Source of the DNA: Bradyrhizobium betae | GTDB lineage: Bacteria > Pseudomonadota > Alphaproteobacteria > Rhizobiales > Xanthobacteraceae | Assembly (NCBI RefSeq): GCF_004123905.1 | Contig: NZ_MZXW01000004.1 | Span: forward strand, 248,001-312,000 | Reading direction: 5' to 3' | Length of the DNA: 64,000 nucleotides | Shown here: positions 26,206 to 35,988 of the stretch, piece after piece | How positions within the stretch are numbered: the stretch's first letter is position 1 | Layout of the letters: every line of letters starts with the position of its first letter | Program-made: the position numbers and the translations under genes | The notes under the pieces: model-generated | The model's input: the letters and a program-made list of their open reading frames with translations, nothing else | The model's database searches: none | What the model was told of the DNA's origin: nothing

Positions 26206-27439
26206 AGCGGCCGCTGAGCGCGTCCAGTCGCTCGACATATCGCTGAACGGTTTAGCGGTCGGGACCTTGGTCCGGACACCCGGCGACTACAACGCTTTCA
26301 ATCTTTCGGCCAGCTACCGGGCCATGAAAGATCCGCCTGTCTTCAGCCTGTCGCTTCGCGCGGAGGGCGGTGGACTCCGTAAGGATCCCAAACCAGTACG
26401 CGGCGCGCTTCCGCCGTTCTTCGCCAACTTGCTGCCCGAGGACAAACTGCGCGAAGCCATGGAAAAGCATCATGCAGGATTTGTGAGGCCAGGCAATGAT
26501 TTCGATCTGCTTGCCGCCTTAGGTACCAATCTGCCGGGGGCGGTACGTGCGCTACCGAGCGACGGAAGCGCGGCTCCTGCTGGGGCGGCGCTGCCGGGTA
26601 AAGGCAAAGCGCGCTTTTCGTTGGCTGGCGTGCAAATGAAGCTCTCGGTGATGAAGAATGCTGGGAAAGAGGGGGGCGTCACGCTCGCCGTCGATGACGG
26701 ACAAGGGCAATACATCGCGAAATTTCCTTCGCTCACGCACATCGGGCTCTCGGAGAATGAATTCGCTATCCTAGCGCTGGCGGAAGCATTGGGCATGGAA
26801 GTGCCCGCGCGCGAGCTGGTGGAAAAGACGGACTTCGACGGCATTCCCGAAGAGTTCAATACGCTATCGACCGGCAAGGTGCTGCTGGTTCGACGATTTG
26901 ACCGCGGTCCAGATGGCGCCCGCATTCATATGGAAGACTTTGCACAGGTCTTCGGACGATATCCGGCGGAAAAGTATACTGGCGCCGGATATCACAACAT
27001 CGCTATCGTGCTGAACACTGCCCTGTCATACGACGCTGCCATCGAGTTCGTTCGACGACTGGCGTTCACCGCGATGACAGGCAACGGCGATATGCATCTC
27101 AAAAACTGGTCGCTTTTATATCCCGGCGACGGACGGAGCCCCGCGTTGGCGCCGGTCTACGATGTCCTTTCGACGGTACCCTACCTTCCGAAGGACGAGA
27201 TGGCGCTCAGCTTGGCTGGCGCAAAATCATTCAAGAGCCTCACTCCCGACAGGTGGCGTAATTTTGCTAACCGCAGCCGCCTTCCGGAAGGCGCCGTAGC
27301 GACGGCTGTCGCTGAGACCGCTACATCGATACACGACAAATGGTTTGACTTGTCAGAGAGAGACGTCGTCCCGGCATCGGTCCTTGAGCATATCGATGGG
27401 CATATCGATGCAATGGCATCCATTCTGGATCCTTCGTGA
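26195..27439 (+). CDS. hipA: HipA-like serine/threonine kinase toxin
   Basis: A 414-residue protein starting at ATG 26195. It has the HipA N-terminal domain (LNGLAVGTL, GALPPFFANLLPE) and the kinase core: the phosphate-binding SLAGVQMKLSVM, YIAKFPSL, SENEFAILALAEALGMEVP, LLVRRFDR, the catalytic GNGDMHLKNWSLL and the metal-binding APVYDVLST. All key residues look intact, so it is probably active. In the known family HipA phosphorylates glutamyl-tRNA synthetase and induces growth arrest. It sits between the NA37-like unit and the Qat operon; whether it has a role in phage defence is unknown. Confidence 0.92.
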   Translation: MNPKAAAERVQSLDISLNGLAVGTLVRTPGDYNAFNLSASYRAMKDPPVFSLSLRAEGGGLRKDPKPVRGALPPFFANLLPEDKLREAMEKHHAGFVRPGNDFDLLAALGTNLPGAVRALPSDGSAAPAGAALPGKGKARFSLAGVQMKLSVMKNAGKEGGVTLAVDDGQGQYIAKFPSLTHIGLSENEFAILALAEALGMEVPARELVEKTDFDGIPEEFNTLSTGKVLLVRRFDRGPDGARIHMEDFAQVFGRYPAEKYTGAGYHNIAIVLNTALSYDAAIEFVRRLAFTAMTGNGDMHLKNWSLLYPGDGRSPALAPVYDVLSTVPYLPKDEMALSLAGAKSFKSLTPDRWRNFANRSRLPEGAVATAVAETATSIHDKWFDLSERDVVPASVLEHIDGHIDAMASILDPS

Positions 27440-27718
27440 GGACCGGTCACGGCTGTCGCAGCAGATCCGACACTTTTGCACCACGATGCTCTTGGAGATC
27501 GTAACGACGGCGTCGCCCCACCATCTTTCTGCTAAGGAAATTAGGGTGTGAACCTGCCAGCCCGCTCCCTGAAAGCGGAATTATCGGGCATCCCGATGGA
27601 AAATGGCTTCATCCTATGCGGGAATATGTGGCGGAACTTTACCCGTTCCGGCAGTATGCCGCGCCATGCGACGCTGAGGCAATCAAAACAGCAGGCCGAT
27701 TCGAAGCATTCGGGGGGG

Positions 27719-29689
27719 ATGCGTGCCGTGATACTTACCGACAATGAGACGAAGATCGACCTCCTCAACAATGAGGCGATCGCCAAAACAATCATCGAAT
27801 TGCTGCGCGAGAAGCCCGAGCGCCCAGTCACCGTCGGCGTGCATGGCGACTGGGGAGCTGGCAAATCCAGCGTCCTGGAAATGATCGAGGCCAACCTCGC
27901 GACCGACGCGAACGTCCTCTGCATCAAATTCAACGGTTGGCGATTTCAGGGATTCGAAGACGCAAAAATCGCGCTTATCGAAGGCATCGTCACCGGCCTC
28001 GTCGAGAATCGGCCGCTGCTCACCAAAGCGGGAGACGCGGTCAAGGACATCTTCGCAAGAATTGATTGGCTGAAGGTCGCGCGGAAGGGCGGTGGTCTCG
28101 CATTCACAGCGTTCACCGGGATCCCCACACCCGATCAGGTCAGCGACGTCGTGGAAACGCTAAAGGGAATCTTCGCCGATCCGGCCAAGCTTGCGACGCA
28201 AGACAATTACGACAAGGCCATCGATGGTGTTCAAGGTTTACTTAAGCCCGGCGAATCCAAGAATGTGCCCAAGGAAATCGACGCATTCCGTAAGGCGTTC
28301 GACAACCTCCTTAAACAAGCAGGGATCCAGCAACTCATCGTCCTGATCGACGACCTGGACCGCTGCCTTCCTGATACGGCGATTGAGACACTTGAAGCAG
28401 TACGCTTGTTCGTGTTCACGGATCGCACTGCCTTCATTGTGGCAGCTGACGAGGCAATGATCGAATATGCCGTGCGTAAGCATTTCCCGGAGCTGCCGGA
28501 TACAACCGGGCCTCGCGACTACGCTCGCAACTATCTCGAAAAACTCATCCAGGTGCCGTTTCGCATTCCGGCACTGGGCGAGACGGAGACCCGGATTTAT
28601 GTCACGTTACTGCTAGTCGGCGCCGAGTTGGCCGACGACGATCCGGCCTACGCGTCACTGATCGGGGTCGCGCGGGAGCTGCTCAAGCGTCCGTGGAAGG
28701 CTGCCGGTCTCGACGCTCAAACCGTCAAGACCACACTCGGCGATAAAGCGCCGCAAGTCCAGAATGCCCTGACGTTGAGCGACCAGATCGGGCCGATCCT
28801 CGCCAGCGGAACGCAGGGCAATCCGCGTCAGATCAAACGTTTTCTCAACACCTTGTTGCTCCGCCATCAGACCGCAATCGCTCGCGGCTTCGGCGATGAG
28901 GTCAAACTGCCCGTGCTCGCCAAGCTCATGTTGGCGGAGCGTTTCCTGTCGCGGCTTTTCGATCAGATCGCCAGCGCTGCCGCGCGACATCCGGATGGCC
29001 AATGCGAAGACCTCGCGGCGCTGGAGGCCGTCTCCGAAGAGAAGGAGACGCCGAAGCGCAAGCGGAATGGATCGAAAAACACCGGCCGGGACGACGACAC
29101 GCCACCCGTCGTCGTCTCCGCGTCGAACGAAAGCCCGATCCTGATCGAGTGGAAGGCAGCCGACGCCATACGCGCCTGGGCGAGGCTTTCTCCGAGCTTG
29201 GCCGATGTCGATCTGCGGCCGTATCTGTTCGTGACCAAGGATCGGAAAGACTATTTCGGCGCCGCCTCGGTGCTCGGACGTCTCGCGGCAGTGGTAGAAA
29301 AGCTGCTCGGTCCCAAACTATCGGTCCAAGCCTTCGAAGGCGAGCTCAAGCAACTCGTGCCAGCCGAGGCCGCTCAGGTGTTCGAGGAGTTGCGCGGCCG
29401 CATCATGGGCGGGGACGCTTTCGATACCGCGCCACCCGGCGTGAACGGTCTCGCCGTGTTGGTTCGCGCCCACCCGACATTGCAGGCCAATCTTCTCGAT
29501 CTCCTCGAAGCTTTGCCGCGTGATCGATGCGGCCCGTGGCCGGCGAGTGGCTGGGAAGGCGTCATCAAGGAAGCTGATGCCGTGGCGCGTTTTGAGAAGT
29601 TGTTGGAGGGCTGGTCCACGTCTAAGTCGTCGTTCCTCAAGACGACGGCAACCGCGGCGCTCCGCACCCGCCAGAAAGCCGGGCGCTAA
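27719..29689 (+). CDS. qatA: QatA, KAP-family P-loop ATPase
   Basis: A 656-residue KAP NTPase and the first gene of a complete qatABCD set. ATG 27719 follows a run of seven G; the longer frame from 27548 looks non-coding. Walker A is GDWGAGKS (43-50) and Walker B LIVLIDDLDRC; sensor-type residues occur in GNPRQIKRFLNTLLLR. KAP ATPases are membrane- or signalling-associated P-loop proteins; in Qat the ATPase is required for anti-phage activity. The stop codon shares a base with the next start (TAATG). Confidence 0.92.
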   Translation: MRAVILTDNETKIDLLNNEAIAKTIIELLREKPERPVTVGVHGDWGAGKSSVLEMIEANLATDANVLCIKFNGWRFQGFEDAKIALIEGIVTGLVENRPLLTKAGDAVKDIFARIDWLKVARKGGGLAFTAFTGIPTPDQVSDVVETLKGIFADPAKLATQDNYDKAIDGVQGLLKPGESKNVPKEIDAFRKAFDNLLKQAGIQQLIVLIDDLDRCLPDTAIETLEAVRLFVFTDRTAFIVAADEAMIEYAVRKHFPELPDTTGPRDYARNYLEKLIQVPFRIPALGETETRIYVTLLLVGAELADDDPAYASLIGVARELLKRPWKAAGLDAQTVKTTLGDKAPQVQNALTLSDQIGPILASGTQGNPRQIKRFLNTLLLRHQTAIARGFGDEVKLPVLAKLMLAERFLSRLFDQIASAAARHPDGQCEDLAALEAVSEEKETPKRKRNGSKNTGRDDDTPPVVVSASNESPILIEWKAADAIRAWARLSPSLADVDLRPYLFVTKDRKDYFGAASVLGRLAAVVEKLLGPKLSVQAFEGELKQLVPAEAAQVFEELRGRIMGGDAFDTAPPGVNGLAVLVRAHPTLQANLLDLLEALPRDRCGPWPASGWEGVIKEADAVARFEKLLEGWSTSKSSFLKTTATAALRTRQKAGR

Positions 29690-30567
29690 TGGGGACGTCA
29701 AGTGCTTATGGCGGAGCCGGCGGTACGACACCGCTCGTTCCGAGTTGGCTCCGAGGAGAGGGTGATAATGCAGGCACCGATGGAGGCGCTGGTGCTCAAC
29801 CTGCACCCGCTGACGGTAGGGTGCCGACGGCTCCCGCTGCGCCAGCTCCGCTCCAGGCGACACCGAGGCCGGGCGCTTCGGATCGCTTTACGTCGGCGCG
29901 TAATAATTTCTCGCGCTTCACAAGTTCCGGCGGAAGTGATCGTCGGAGCCTCGGCCGTGCAGTCTCACAATATGTATCCCAGTCTGCGGGGGGATCGCGT
30001 CAAGCGGCGCAGCGTATGGGATCATCGCGTGGCGCTGCCGCGGGCCTCATCCGTTTCCTCAACGACGCCGGCACCAATGGCGTGCGCGAGGCGTTACGGA
30101 CCCTCAATCTCGACAGTTTGGCGGGGCGCCCGGTCGAGGAAGTCTTCGCCGGTCTCGCCGACTATATCTGTCCCGAAGGCGGCTCGATTGACGAAGGCAT
30201 CGCTCGCGACGCCTTCGTCGAAACCATCGCCGATCTCGCTGGCGCAGGAATCACGGACATCGACGCTCTCACGCCGGGACAGATCCAGACGGTGTTCGAG
30301 CTTTACGCCACACACGCGATAGAGGCGCGCATCTGCAACGATGTCGGCGCCAAGCTCATCACCTTACCGGCGGACCCACGCGCGGCAGAGCGCGTCCAAG
30401 CTCAATTGCGAGACTTCATTCAGCGCGGCGTGAGCGACGCCATCAATGCCGCCGGCGTCAATATTCAGTCGCTGACGCCCAATGCGGTCATAGGTTTCGT
30501 GACTACAGTCTATCAATCGGCTTTCGAAGTCTTGCAGACGATGGGCGAGGGGGAGGCGGCGAGATGA
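29689..30567 (+). CDS. qatB: QatB, Qat system protein of unknown fold
   Basis: A 292-residue protein sharing one base with the qatA stop. The first ~60 residues are Gly/Ala/Pro-rich and disordered (GTSSAYGGAGGTTPLVPSW). The body shows the QatB pattern: ARNNFSRFTSSGGSDRRSLG, RMGSSRGAAAGLIRFLNDAG, YICPEGGSIDEGIARDAF and ITDIDALTPGQIQTVFELY. Its role is unknown, but it is required in characterised Qat systems. Overlaps qatC by ATGA. Confidence 0.88.
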   Translation: MGTSSAYGGAGGTTPLVPSWLRGEGDNAGTDGGAGAQPAPADGRVPTAPAAPAPLQATPRPGASDRFTSARNNFSRFTSSGGSDRRSLGRAVSQYVSQSAGGSRQAAQRMGSSRGAAAGLIRFLNDAGTNGVREALRTLNLDSLAGRPVEEVFAGLADYICPEGGSIDEGIARDAFVETIADLAGAGITDIDALTPGQIQTVFELYATHAIEARICNDVGAKLITLPADPRAAERVQAQLRDFIQRGVSDAINAAGVNIQSLTPNAVIGFVTTVYQSAFEVLQTMGEGEAAR

Positions 30568-31913
30568 GACGGCATGTCATCATCGGGCGCTTCGGGCCGG
30601 GCGATAGGGCCCGCGTGCCCAAAGCACGCGACGAGGTTCTCTCGACGTTGCAACTTGTCGCAGGGAAGCGGATTGATCACGGCATCGGCCGTGCGTTGGG
30701 CGATCTCAAAGCCTTGGGGCTTACGCCGAGCGAGATCGGAGCTGACATGCTCGTGGTCGCCGCCCACGTCCACGCCGCGGATACCCGGCTGTCGCGCGCA
30801 ACGGAATCGCAGGATGCTTGGACCCGCGAAATCCGTTTGGTCATTCCCGTCAGCGATCCCGTACGCTGGATCGCGGCCACACCCATCCTCACCCGTGCAC
30901 TCAACTTCCTGACCGGCGACAAATGGACTGTCGGTTTCCGAAAACGCCCCAAGGGCTTCGCGACCTTGGTTTCGGTCGCAGCGCCCCAGTTGATTCCCGC
31001 GCCCTTCGACGGCGTGAGTCTGTTCTCGGGCGGATTGGACAGCTTGATTGGCGCGATCGACACGCTCGAGGCTGGCGGAACGCCGCTCCTGGTAAGCCAC
31101 GCGGGAGAAGGGTTGGTCAGCAAATCGCAGGAGCAGTGTTTCGACGGATTGAAGGCTGCATATAAAACCTCCTCATTTAATCGGCTCCGCGTCTGGATGA
31201 GTTTCGACAGCGGCCTGGTGGAAAATGTGGCATCGGAGGAGACGACACGCGGTCGGTCCTTCCTGTTTTTCTCTTTGGGTATCGCGGCAGGCACCGCCGT
31301 CGGGCGTGATTTCGTCCTCAAGGTCCCCGAGAACGGATTGATCGCGCTCAATGTGCCGCTCGACCGCTTGCGGCTAGGTGCGCTGAGCACACGGACAACG
31401 CATCCTTTCTATATAGCGAGGTGGAACGAACTGCTCCGATCGCTCGGCATCGCGGGCCGGGTGGAGAACCCATATTGGAACAAGACGAAGGGTGAGATGG
31501 TGCTCGCTTGTGCTAACCCTGCGCTGCTGAAGACATTAGCGCCTTTGTCGCTTTCATGTTCCTCTCCGTCGAAGGGACGATGGACCAAGAAGCCGCAGGG
31601 ACACTGCGGATATTGCCTGCCTTGCCTCATCCGGCGTGCTTCGCTGCGGCGTAGCGATTCGACGACCTATAGCCTCCCGGATCTGAGTGCTGGCACATTG
31701 GATACGAAGCAAGCTGAAGGACAACAGGTCCGTTCCTTCCAGATCGCCATCGAGCGTCTCGCCAACCGCCCGGACTTGGCCAAGGCGCTCATTCATAAGC
31801 CCGGGCCGCTCTATGACGATCCCGATCGCCACGACGCGCTCGCTGACGTCTATCGCCGCGGATTGCAGGAAGTCGGCCGATTGTTGCAAGGCGTGCGCAC
31901 CGCGCCATCTTAA
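30564..31913 (+). CDS. qatC: QatC, QueC-like PP-loop protein
   Basis: A 449-residue protein. The PP-loop SGGLDS lies at 155-160, preceded by a ~150-residue N-terminal extension not present in QueC itself. The C-terminal zinc site is C-x(n)-CGYCLPC. QueC makes 7-cyano-7-deazaguanine from carboxy-deazaguanine; QatC probably performs a related ATP-dependent modification of an unknown target. It overlaps qatB by 4 bases and the qatD gene starts 9 bases later. Confidence 0.92.
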   Translation: MRRHVIIGRFGPGDRARVPKARDEVLSTLQLVAGKRIDHGIGRALGDLKALGLTPSEIGADMLVVAAHVHAADTRLSRATESQDAWTREIRLVIPVSDPVRWIAATPILTRALNFLTGDKWTVGFRKRPKGFATLVSVAAPQLIPAPFDGVSLFSGGLDSLIGAIDTLEAGGTPLLVSHAGEGLVSKSQEQCFDGLKAAYKTSSFNRLRVWMSFDSGLVENVASEETTRGRSFLFFSLGIAAGTAVGRDFVLKVPENGLIALNVPLDRLRLGALSTRTTHPFYIARWNELLRSLGIAGRVENPYWNKTKGEMVLACANPALLKTLAPLSLSCSSPSKGRWTKKPQGHCGYCLPCLIRRASLRRSDSTTYSLPDLSAGTLDTKQAEGQQVRSFQIAIERLANRPDLAKALIHKPGPLYDDPDRHDALADVYRRGLQEVGRLLQGVRTAPS

Positions 31914-31922
31914 GAGGTGTCT

Positions 31923-32678
31923 ATGGGTTCCTCCGGCCTTGTCGATTTTCACTGTCACCTGGATCTTTACCCCGATCACGCTGCAGCGGTCGAGCGCTGT
32001 GAGCGCGATGGCGTCTTCACATTGGCGGTGACCACTACGCCGAAGGCGTGGTCAAGAAATCACGAACTCGCGAAGCTCACACGTCATGTGCGGGCCGCAC
32101 TCGGTCTCCATCCCCAGTTGGTTGCTGATCGTGCGCAAGAAATCGTCCTGTGGGAAGAATTGTTGTCACATACACGTTACGTGGGAGAGGTCGGGCTCGA
32201 CGCCGGGCCGCGCTTCTACAAAAGCTTCGATAAACAGAAGGAGGTCTTTAACCGCGTACTAACCGCCTGCGCCGCGGCGCGAAACAAGATCCTCACTGTG
32301 CATAGCGTCAGGGCGGCCAAGGTCGTCCTCGACATGATCGAGCAGCATATGCCACCGCCACGTGGACGTGTGGTATTGCATTGGTTCACGGGAACGGCGG
32401 CGGAAGCCCGCCGCGCCGTCGATCTGGGCTGCTATTTTTCGATCAATGCACAAATGCTCAACAATGAGAAGCATCGCGCCGTCGTAAGGGGGGTGCCACT
32501 CGATCGCCTCCTCACGGAAACCGACGGGCCTTTTACCCAAACCGGCGGTAGGCCGAGTCGACCGAGCGACATCCCGATAACTCTTGACGGGATGGCGGAT
32601 CTCTTTGGAAAGGACCGCGGCTGGATTGAGGCGGCGGTCATGAGCAACCTGAAATCGATTCTGTCACAGGCCGAATGA
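31923..32678 (+). CDS. qatD: QatD, TatD-like metal-dependent nuclease
   Basis: A 251-residue TatD-family hydrolase. ATG 31923 lies five bases after GAGG; a GTG six bases earlier is possible. Metal ligands are visible in order: VDFHCHLD near the N-terminus, GLHPQL, GEVGLDAG, LTVHSVRA, LHWFTG and TETDGPF. These form the two-metal site of TatD nucleases, implying DNA or RNA hydrolysis. Last gene of the qat operon, which is intact from 27719 to 32678. Confidence 0.92.
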   Translation: MGSSGLVDFHCHLDLYPDHAAAVERCERDGVFTLAVTTTPKAWSRNHELAKLTRHVRAALGLHPQLVADRAQEIVLWEELLSHTRYVGEVGLDAGPRFYKSFDKQKEVFNRVLTACAAARNKILTVHSVRAAKVVLDMIEQHMPPPRGRVVLHWFTGTAAEARRAVDLGCYFSINAQMLNNEKHRAVVRGVPLDRLLTETDGPFTQTGGRPSRPSDIPITLDGMADLFGKDRGWIEAAVMSNLKSILSQAE

Positions 32679-33318
32679 GGCAGCATCGATGTCGATATCG
32701 AAAATGTGCGGGCTCTAATTCCGTAAATGTCGCGTTATGAAGTGATAGATCTTCCCGTACTCGACCTTCGCGCGGTTCGGCAACAAAACCCTAGATTAAC
32801 CGGAGCTTGCGCGTCGACGAAACACCGCTGATCAAGCGGGCGTCGTCTGGCTCTCGCGCTCATTCTTGACGGCTGCTGCTTGTGCCGTTCGACCGACTCA
32901 CCGTAAGGAGAATCGTGGCTCCGTGCCGAAACAACGCCAGGCCCTGACGCAAATGTCCCAATCCAGCGAGAAGGCTAGGTGGCGCATCTCGTGGCGCGGC
33001 AGTTCACCGATCTGTCGCCGGAACTGGCCAGCGTCGGTGTCCGCGAACATGGCGTTTCCGGTGCCGCATGGCCGGGGTGACGAATTCCATCACGGAAGTC
33101 CGGGCCTCGATCACCGCAGCCTGCCCAAAGGGCCGAAGCCGCGTGACATCGAAGATCCTTATCGTCGCCTCGACCAGATCAGGGTGAAGACGCGGGATTT
33201 TCGGTAGGCTTGCCTTCTATACCCTGGCGTCTGATTGGCTCATGCAGGATTCTCGCCGTACCGTGCTGTTCAGTCAGATCGTCACGAGAAGCTAGTGAGG
33301 ATAGTCACACCACGGCAT
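32679..33318. other. 640-base gap without a recognised gene
   Basis: Short frames only, none with a domain I can name. A stretch at about 32980-33200 has coding-like composition interrupted by stops, perhaps decayed sequence. No hairpin with a T-tract was identified after qatD. Confidence 0.4.
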
Positions 33319-34395
33319 TCACGGTGTATCAGACGTAAAGCTCTGCTTGACGAACGCGCCAGTGTCATCGAACAAAACAGTGAAGCGTCCACCGTCGATA
33401 GCCTGTTCGATCTCTTGCTGTGTTTTCCCTGCGACCCGTATCTGCTTCACGCCGTCGCCGAGCGAGTCGCGCAACATGCGCCCTCGCAGCGCGAAGTCAA
33501 GCTCACCCAGCTCGAACTGTTCGGGCATCACAGCCTTCTCAGTAATCGTCTCGTTCCCCATGTCGCACTCGGTATAAAAACGTGGGCGCTCCTTCAAGCT
33601 CAGGTTCATAAAGGCGAAGTCGACCATGACCTCGCGCGCTTGGATCTCCGACAATGGTCCCTCTATCTTTTCGAGTCTCGGCATCGCGCCATTTATTGCC
33701 CCACAGGCGTCATCGAACGTCGTGATCAGCACAACATTCCCGAGCCTCAACAGCATGGTCTGCGCGTCGACTATGTCGCCATAGTCGAATTCCTCACGCC
33801 ATCCTTCCGTCTTCGCCGCAAATGCCCCTAGCGATCCAAACACCTCCTTCTCAAGGGTGGCCCCGTTTACAAAGCACCGCACAAGGCAGTGCATATGATG
33901 CAGCGCCTGCCAGTCGTGCAGGTCTCCGATCTTGTCATCCGGCTCGCGAAGGTCTTGGTGTATTCGAAACTCCCTGTCCTTGAGATGGACCTTGAGAAAG
34001 ATCAGGCCCAACCAGACGAAGAACTCCAATCCGTTGCCGTCGGCGATGTGCTTCTGCACGGCCTCCGGGCCGGCATTGACGACCTTGCTGATCCGCTCTT
34101 CGATCTGGCGTCCCATCAAAGAGTTACAGTCCTGACAGCAGGGGACTTTGAACCGTCCGTACTTAACGGCCCCGCCATTTGGCAATGTGATCGTCCTGTT
34201 AAACAGGTTGAATTTCCGCAGCACCCATTCAGGAATAACATGCTCGTCGTTGAACACTTTTGACCCGGGCTGTGCGCCGCAGATAAAGCAGCAGCGGCCG
34301 AGACAGATATCGTTCACAAACCGATCCTTGCTGAAAAACAGAACCTTACCGCTATGATCCAGGAACGAACCGTCTGGAGTCTTTTGCCAAGCCAT
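33319..34395 (-). CDS. HNH endonuclease-like protein
   Basis: A 358-residue protein. I chose ATG 34395 (MAWQKTPDGSF); the frame extends to 34509 without family support. An HNH-type site is visible: CFIC (Cys36/Cys39), DEHVIPEWVLR (Asp50-His52) and CCQDCNSLMG with Cys87/Cys90 and Asn91. The remaining ~260 residues are helical with no recognised domain and may bind a target. It is transcribed away from the HEPN-type gene with 154 bases between starts. Nuclease activity is inferred from the motif. Confidence 0.8.
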   Translation of the reverse strand: MAWQKTPDGSFLDHSGKVLFFSKDRFVNDICLGRCCFICGAQPGSKVFNDEHVIPEWVLRKFNLFNRTITLPNGGAVKYGRFKVPCCQDCNSLMGRQIEERISKVVNAGPEAVQKHIADGNGLEFFVWLGLIFLKVHLKDREFRIHQDLREPDDKIGDLHDWQALHHMHCLVRCFVNGATLEKEVFGSLGAFAAKTEGWREEFDYGDIVDAQTMLLRLGNVVLITTFDDACGAINGAMPRLEKIEGPLSEIQAREVMVDFAFMNLSLKERPRFYTECDMGNETITEKAVMPEQFELGELDFALRGRMLRDSLGDGVKQIRVAGKTQQEIEQAIDGGRFTVLFDDTGAFVKQSFTSDTP

Positions 34396-34549
34396 TGTGA
34401 TCAACCTTCGCCACGGCGCGCCTGGCCCTACACGGGCCAGCGCCATCCTGCTATTGAATGGCGTCGCCGGCCCGGAGCCAGCCACGGGCAGCGATATGCG
34501 AAAGAACACGCTCCTACCAGAGGGCCTCGGTCCTGCTTAGGGGATATTC

Positions 34550-35140
34550 ATGTCGAGGAAGTCAAGAAAAGCTCAACGGCGACGGAAATGGCGGCGCCGG
34601 TTAAGGTCTGGGGGACGAACGCCGTCCGATGCGATGCATCAAGCGCTCGGGGAGTTTTTGACCGAGATGGGCCGCGTCGAGTTCAGGGTGCTCCTGTTGA
34701 TGGACCTCATCAATGAGGCGCCGCTCGAAGCGCTGTTCGACGAGTATTCCGGACGGACATGCGCGGACAAGATCAAGATCTTCAAGAAGTGGTGTGACTT
34801 CGGAGGCGTGCCCGATGAACACAAGGCGACGCTACAACGCCTTTACAAGGAGCTGGATGACCTCCGGCCGGTGCGCAATTTTCTGGTCCATGGCGAGACA
34901 TGGGAAGGCGCCTTCAAGGGCAAACCGCGCCAGCCCTATAGGGTCGGACTCGTGAAAAAGAATCTTGAATATCTCGACGAATTCGAGCGCGCCGAACACG
35001 GTCCGAACGTCTTTGACGTCCAGCAGGTGCGTGATGCGACCAGGCGCTGCGCTGGGATTCACCGGGATCTTGCAGTGTTGCGGGACGCGATTGCCGCGAC
35101 CGCCGTACCATTTGAAGAAGAAGTCACGCAGGCTCCGTGA
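34550..35140 (+). CDS. HEPN-like protein with RNxxxH motif
   Basis: A 196-residue, mostly helical protein. ATG 34550 follows AGGGG by 8 bases. The first 20 residues are strongly basic (SRKSRKAQRRRKWRRRLR), which could bind nucleic acid. The key feature is RNFLVH at 109-114, the R-N-x3-H catalytic pattern of HEPN ribonucleases, preceded by LYKELDDLRPV, the usual helix. The rest is helical (LGEFLTEMGRVEFRVLLLMD). It precedes the DUF1780 gene by 22 bases. A metal-independent RNase is likely; the exact family is not recognised. Confidence 0.75.
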   Translation: MSRKSRKAQRRRKWRRRLRSGGRTPSDAMHQALGEFLTEMGRVEFRVLLLMDLINEAPLEALFDEYSGRTCADKIKIFKKWCDFGGVPDEHKATLQRLYKELDDLRPVRNFLVHGETWEGAFKGKPRQPYRVGLVKKNLEYLDEFERAEHGPNVFDVQQVRDATRRCAGIHRDLAVLRDAIAATAVPFEEEVTQAP

Positions 35141-35162
35141 CCAACTGCTATCTCTGGGGACA

Positions 35163-35810
35163 ATGGCCTTTTCCGACAACGCATTCCTCGCCAAACTGCG
35201 CGAACACGCCGATCGCGCCCGGCGCCTTTTCTCAAATCCGCAAAAGCCGGAACGGGAGCGCATGGTCGTGCGCGCATTCCTTCGTTGTATCGGTGAAACC
35301 TTCGAGGACGGTGAGATCTTCGCGAGCAGGGACGAGCCGATCGACGTCCGATTTCGAGCTACCGATTTCCAAATCATGGACATCGTCGGCGATAACAAGC
35401 GCGGCTTGGCGTGGCGTCGGCGCCAGGACAGATATCGCAATGCACAACATATCGCAGACGTGCTGGAGCCGTACACGCCGTCACAGCCGATGTCGTTCGA
35501 CGACGCGGCCCAGCTCGTCGTCGATCGTCTGTCGGCGAAAGCCGCGCGGTATGGCGCCGCCGCTTGCGCGAGCTTGGATGCCTTGGTCTATATCGACCTT
35601 CACAATCGGCACCTTTGGCCGCTTGAGCCCACCGATCATGGGCGCGCCATTGCCATGCTTCAAACTCAGGGCTGGAGATCGGTCTCCATGCTCTTTGTGC
35701 CCTATGGCGTCGTGCTGCTGGCAGCGCCGGCCGCTCCGGTGGTCATCAGGACACGAGCCGGGCGGGTTCTGAACGAATGGCCGGGGCTCGATGGGTTATT
35801 TGACCCCTAA
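35163..35810 (+). CDS. DUF1780 putative endonuclease
   Basis: A 215-residue protein starting at ATG 35163, 22 bases after the HEPN-like stop. It has the DUF1780 features: FLAKLREHADRARRLFSNPQ, KPERERMVVRAFLRCIGETF, then a possible active site EPIDVRFRATDFQIMDI and the C-terminal GWRSVSMLFVPYGVVLLAA. DUF1780 contains a structurally characterised Pseudomonas protein (PA2504 type) with a restriction-endonuclease-like fold. No partner methyltransferase is nearby. It is probably cotranscribed with the HEPN-like gene. Confidence 0.8.
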   Translation: MAFSDNAFLAKLREHADRARRLFSNPQKPERERMVVRAFLRCIGETFEDGEIFASRDEPIDVRFRATDFQIMDIVGDNKRGLAWRRRQDRYRNAQHIADVLEPYTPSQPMSFDDAAQLVVDRLSAKAARYGAAACASLDALVYIDLHNRHLWPLEPTDHGRAIAMLQTQGWRSVSMLFVPYGVVLLAAPAAPVVIRTRAGRVLNEWPGLDGLFDP

Positions 35811-35988
35811 TGGGCCACTGGCCATCTGCGCTTGTCCTTGGCTGACGGCCTCAGCGGAGATTTCCGCTCATCTTCGTCGGACCTGGGACGATCGGATCAG
35901 TGCGCCGGCGTAGAAATTCCGATAAAACCGCCGGCAACACTTCTAAGCACCACGCCTAATCCCCAAACCGACAACAGCGGTCGCCTCG

